Positions 62,815 through 64,000 of a DNA stretch of 64,000 nucleotides are shown one piece after another. How positions within the stretch are numbered: the stretch's first letter is position 1; the number at the start of each line of letters is the position of its first letter. Under the pieces are notes generated by a model, which saw only the letters and a list, made by a program, of their open reading frames with translations, searched no databases and was not told where the DNA came from. The DNA is taken from NCBI RefSeq assembly GCF_000739735.1, contig NZ_BBJF01000022.1, forward strand, positions 85,540 through 149,539, written 5' to 3'. The stretch is from Paraburkholderia ginsengisoli NBRC 100965 (GTDB lineage: Bacteria; Pseudomonadota; Gammaproteobacteria; Burkholderiales; Burkholderiaceae). Both the position numbers and the translations under genes were made by a program.

Positions 62815-63831
62815 ATGCGCGCCCTCACACCCGCCGAAGTGCTGTTTGACGGCGAAGCGCCGCCCGCCGTGCTGCCTGCCTGCGATCACTACGCCGGCAG
62901 CGAAAAGCTGATGCTGAAATCGCTCGCGTTGCAGCAGCAACTGGGGCCGGTGTTCGATATCACGCTCGATTGCGAAGACGGTGCGCAAGTCGGTCGCGAA
63001 GCGGAACACGCCGAGCTGGTCGCGTCGCTGCTGGGTAGCGAACATGACCGCTTTGGCCGCGTCGGTGTGCGCATTCACGACTTCGATCACGCGCACTGGC
63101 GCGACGACGTGCGCGTCATTCTGCGTGCCGCGAAGCGAGCCCCCGCTTACATCACCCTGCCGAAAGTCCGCAACGTGCCCGACGCCGCCGAAATGGTCGC
63201 GTTTATCGAGGCGACGCGGCGCGAACTCGGCATCGCGCAGCCGGTGCCGGTGCAACTGCTGGTCGAAACGCACGGCGCGCTCACGCGCGTATTCGATCTG
63301 GCCGCGCTGCCGGGCGTCGAAGCGCTGAGCTTCGGCCTGATGGATTTCGTCTCCGCGCACGACGGAGCAATTCCCGATACCGCGATGCGCTCGCCGGGCC
63401 AGTTCGATCATCCGCTGGTGCGACGCGCGAAGCTGGAAATTTCGGCAGCTTGCCATGCGTTCGGCAAGGTACCGTCGCACAACGTCAGCACGGAAGTGCG
63501 CGACATGAGCGTGGTCGCCAACGACGCCGCGCGCGCCCGCAACGAGTTCGGCTACACGCGGATGTGGAGCATCCACCCGGCGCAGATCGAGGCGATCGTC
63601 GCCGCGTTTGCGCCGCGCGACGAAGAGATCGCCACGGCAACCGAGATCCTGCTGGCCGCGCAATCCGCGCAGTGGGGACCGACGCGTCATCACGACACGT
63701 TGCACGACCGCGCGAGCTACCGCTATTACTGGTCGGTGCTGCGCCGCGCGCAATCCACGGGTCGCGCGCTTGCGCAAGAAGCCGCGCCGCTGTTCGCGCA
63801 AGTAGGCGCTAACGGACTGTCGGCATCATGA
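62815..63831 (+). CDS. HpcH/HpaI aldolase / CitE-like acyl-CoA lyase
   Basis: A 338-residue TIM-barrel protein of the CitE-like family. FDITLDCEDGAQVGRE supplies the metal-binding acidic pair, with YITLPKVRNVPD, VQLLVETHGAL and MWSIHPAQIEAI typical of malyl-CoA or citramalyl-CoA lyase relatives. It should cleave or form a C-C bond of a CoA ester of a dicarboxylic acid; the exact substrate is open. I start at the ATG at 62815 (MRALTPAEVLFDG) although its ribosome binding site is weak; 62734 is an alternative. Its stop overlaps the next small ORF by ATGA. Confidence 0.9.
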   Translation: MRALTPAEVLFDGEAPPAVLPACDHYAGSEKLMLKSLALQQQLGPVFDITLDCEDGAQVGREAEHAELVASLLGSEHDRFGRVGVRIHDFDHAHWRDDVRVILRAAKRAPAYITLPKVRNVPDAAEMVAFIEATRRELGIAQPVPVQLLVETHGALTRVFDLAALPGVEALSFGLMDFVSAHDGAIPDTAMRSPGQFDHPLVRRAKLEISAACHAFGKVPSHNVSTEVRDMSVVANDAARARNEFGYTRMWSIHPAQIEAIVAAFAPRDEEIATATEILLAAQSAQWGPTRHHDTLHDRASYRYYWSVLRRAQSTGRALAQEAAPLFAQVGANGLSAS

Positions 63832-63944
63832 ACGCGATGGCTCAGGTAGCAGCGATGAGCACACACGCTGCAAGTATCTTGCATGGGACCGGAATGAGCG
63901 CTGAAGCGCTAACTTCGGTCGACATTGGAGAAGGCGGGAAATGA
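63828..63944 (+). CDS. 38-codon ORF coupled to both neighbours
   Basis: I do not recognise a family. The ORF begins at an ATG overlapping the CitE-like stop (ATGA) and ends at a TGA overlapping the ATG of the next gene (ATGA). The predicted peptide (MNAMAQVAAMSTHAASILHG and 18 more) is Ala/Met/Ser-rich without charge clusters or membrane segment. The two overlaps suggest a translated linker or leader peptide, but they could be chance. Confidence 0.4.
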   Translation: MNAMAQVAAMSTHAASILHGTGMSAEALTSVDIGEGGK

Positions 63945-64000
63945 GCGAGACGACGCAAGCCGCTGGTGCACAAAGCGGCAACGAACCACCACAAAGCGGC
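63941..64000 (+). CDS. Start of a further gene (3' truncated by window)
   Basis: An ATG at 63941 with a purine-rich GGCGGGAA just upstream opens a frame that continues to the window edge (MSETTQAAGAQSGNEPPQSG). The twenty residues visible are Gln/Gly/Pro-rich and do not allow identification. Confidence 0.5.
   Translation, partial: MSETTQAAGAQSGNEPPQSG

Noticed and set aside
1..64000. Search by eye for prophage, insertion sequences, integrases, CRISPR repeats, secretion clusters and defence islands
   Set aside because: No transposase, integrase, cas or phage structural gene is present. The only mobile-type module is the small toxin-antitoxin pair, and the only methyltransferase is an orphan.

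Overview
The window is GC-rich, densely coding chromosomal DNA of a betaproteobacterium, most probably a Burkholderia sensu lato species (Paraburkholderia-like). This is inferred from codon and GC style, from protein sequences that read like Burkholderia homologues (the FAD-glucose-dehydrogenase-type complex, the MCP ending in DWDTF, ArgP), and from gene order: leuCDB-asd-fimV-truA-trpFBA-accD-folC-cvpA-purF-metZ beside sdhCDAB-gltA and mdh. From general knowledge this core block often lies on the second chromosome in Burkholderia. I saw no rRNA, tRNA, insertion sequence, prophage or CRISPR array.

Layout. 1-12.6 kb is accessory-type DNA: the end of an SDR oxidoreductase, a chemoreceptor with a sigma-28-like promoter, a tautomerase divergent from a LysR regulator, an ArgP-like regulator, a secreted Lys/Ala-rich protein, an Xre/MbcA-RES toxin-antitoxin pair, a PPP-type phosphatase, a three-subunit membrane sugar dehydrogenase (small Tat subunit, FAD/[3Fe-4S] GMC subunit, triheme cytochrome c) and a DUF1345 membrane protein. 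13.1-31.7 kb is one seven-gene plus-strand operon, glgE-treS/mak-glgB-glgX-treZ-malQ-treY, mostly with overlapping start and stop codons. It joins trehalose and alpha-glucan metabolism: TreS interconverts trehalose and maltose, the fused maltokinase makes maltose-1-phosphate, GlgE polymerises it, GlgB branches the product, GlgX and MalQ trim and rearrange it, and TreY/TreZ turn glucan back into trehalose.

31.7-35.4 kb holds a CorC/HlyC-type CBS protein, a histidine-kinase-like protein whose ATP-binding half has lost its signature motifs, an FKBP isomerase and an AraC regulator. 35.5-54.8 kb is a long minus-strand run of biosynthetic genes (metZ, purF, cvpA, SPOR protein, folC, accD, trpA, an orphan DNA methyltransferase, trpB, trpF, truA, fimV, asd, leuB, leuD, an entericidin lipoprotein, leuC). 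metZ is preceded by a SAM-II-type riboswitch and an intrinsic terminator. 55.1-61.0 kb is the TCA block gltA, sdhE, sdhB, sdhA, sdhD, sdhC and a GntR regulator. 61.65 kb to the end reads rightwards: mdh, a CitE-like lyase, a 38-codon overlapping ORF and the first codons of another gene.

The main leads are the tandem GlgE with an N-terminal GH13 module lacking its catalytic Glu, the degenerate histidine kinase, the metZ riboswitch, the methyltransferase embedded in the trp genes, the palindrome, promoter and long unexplained leader between the GntR gene and mdh, an orphan plus-strand terminator between folC and accD, and the 38-aa coupled ORF at the right edge.
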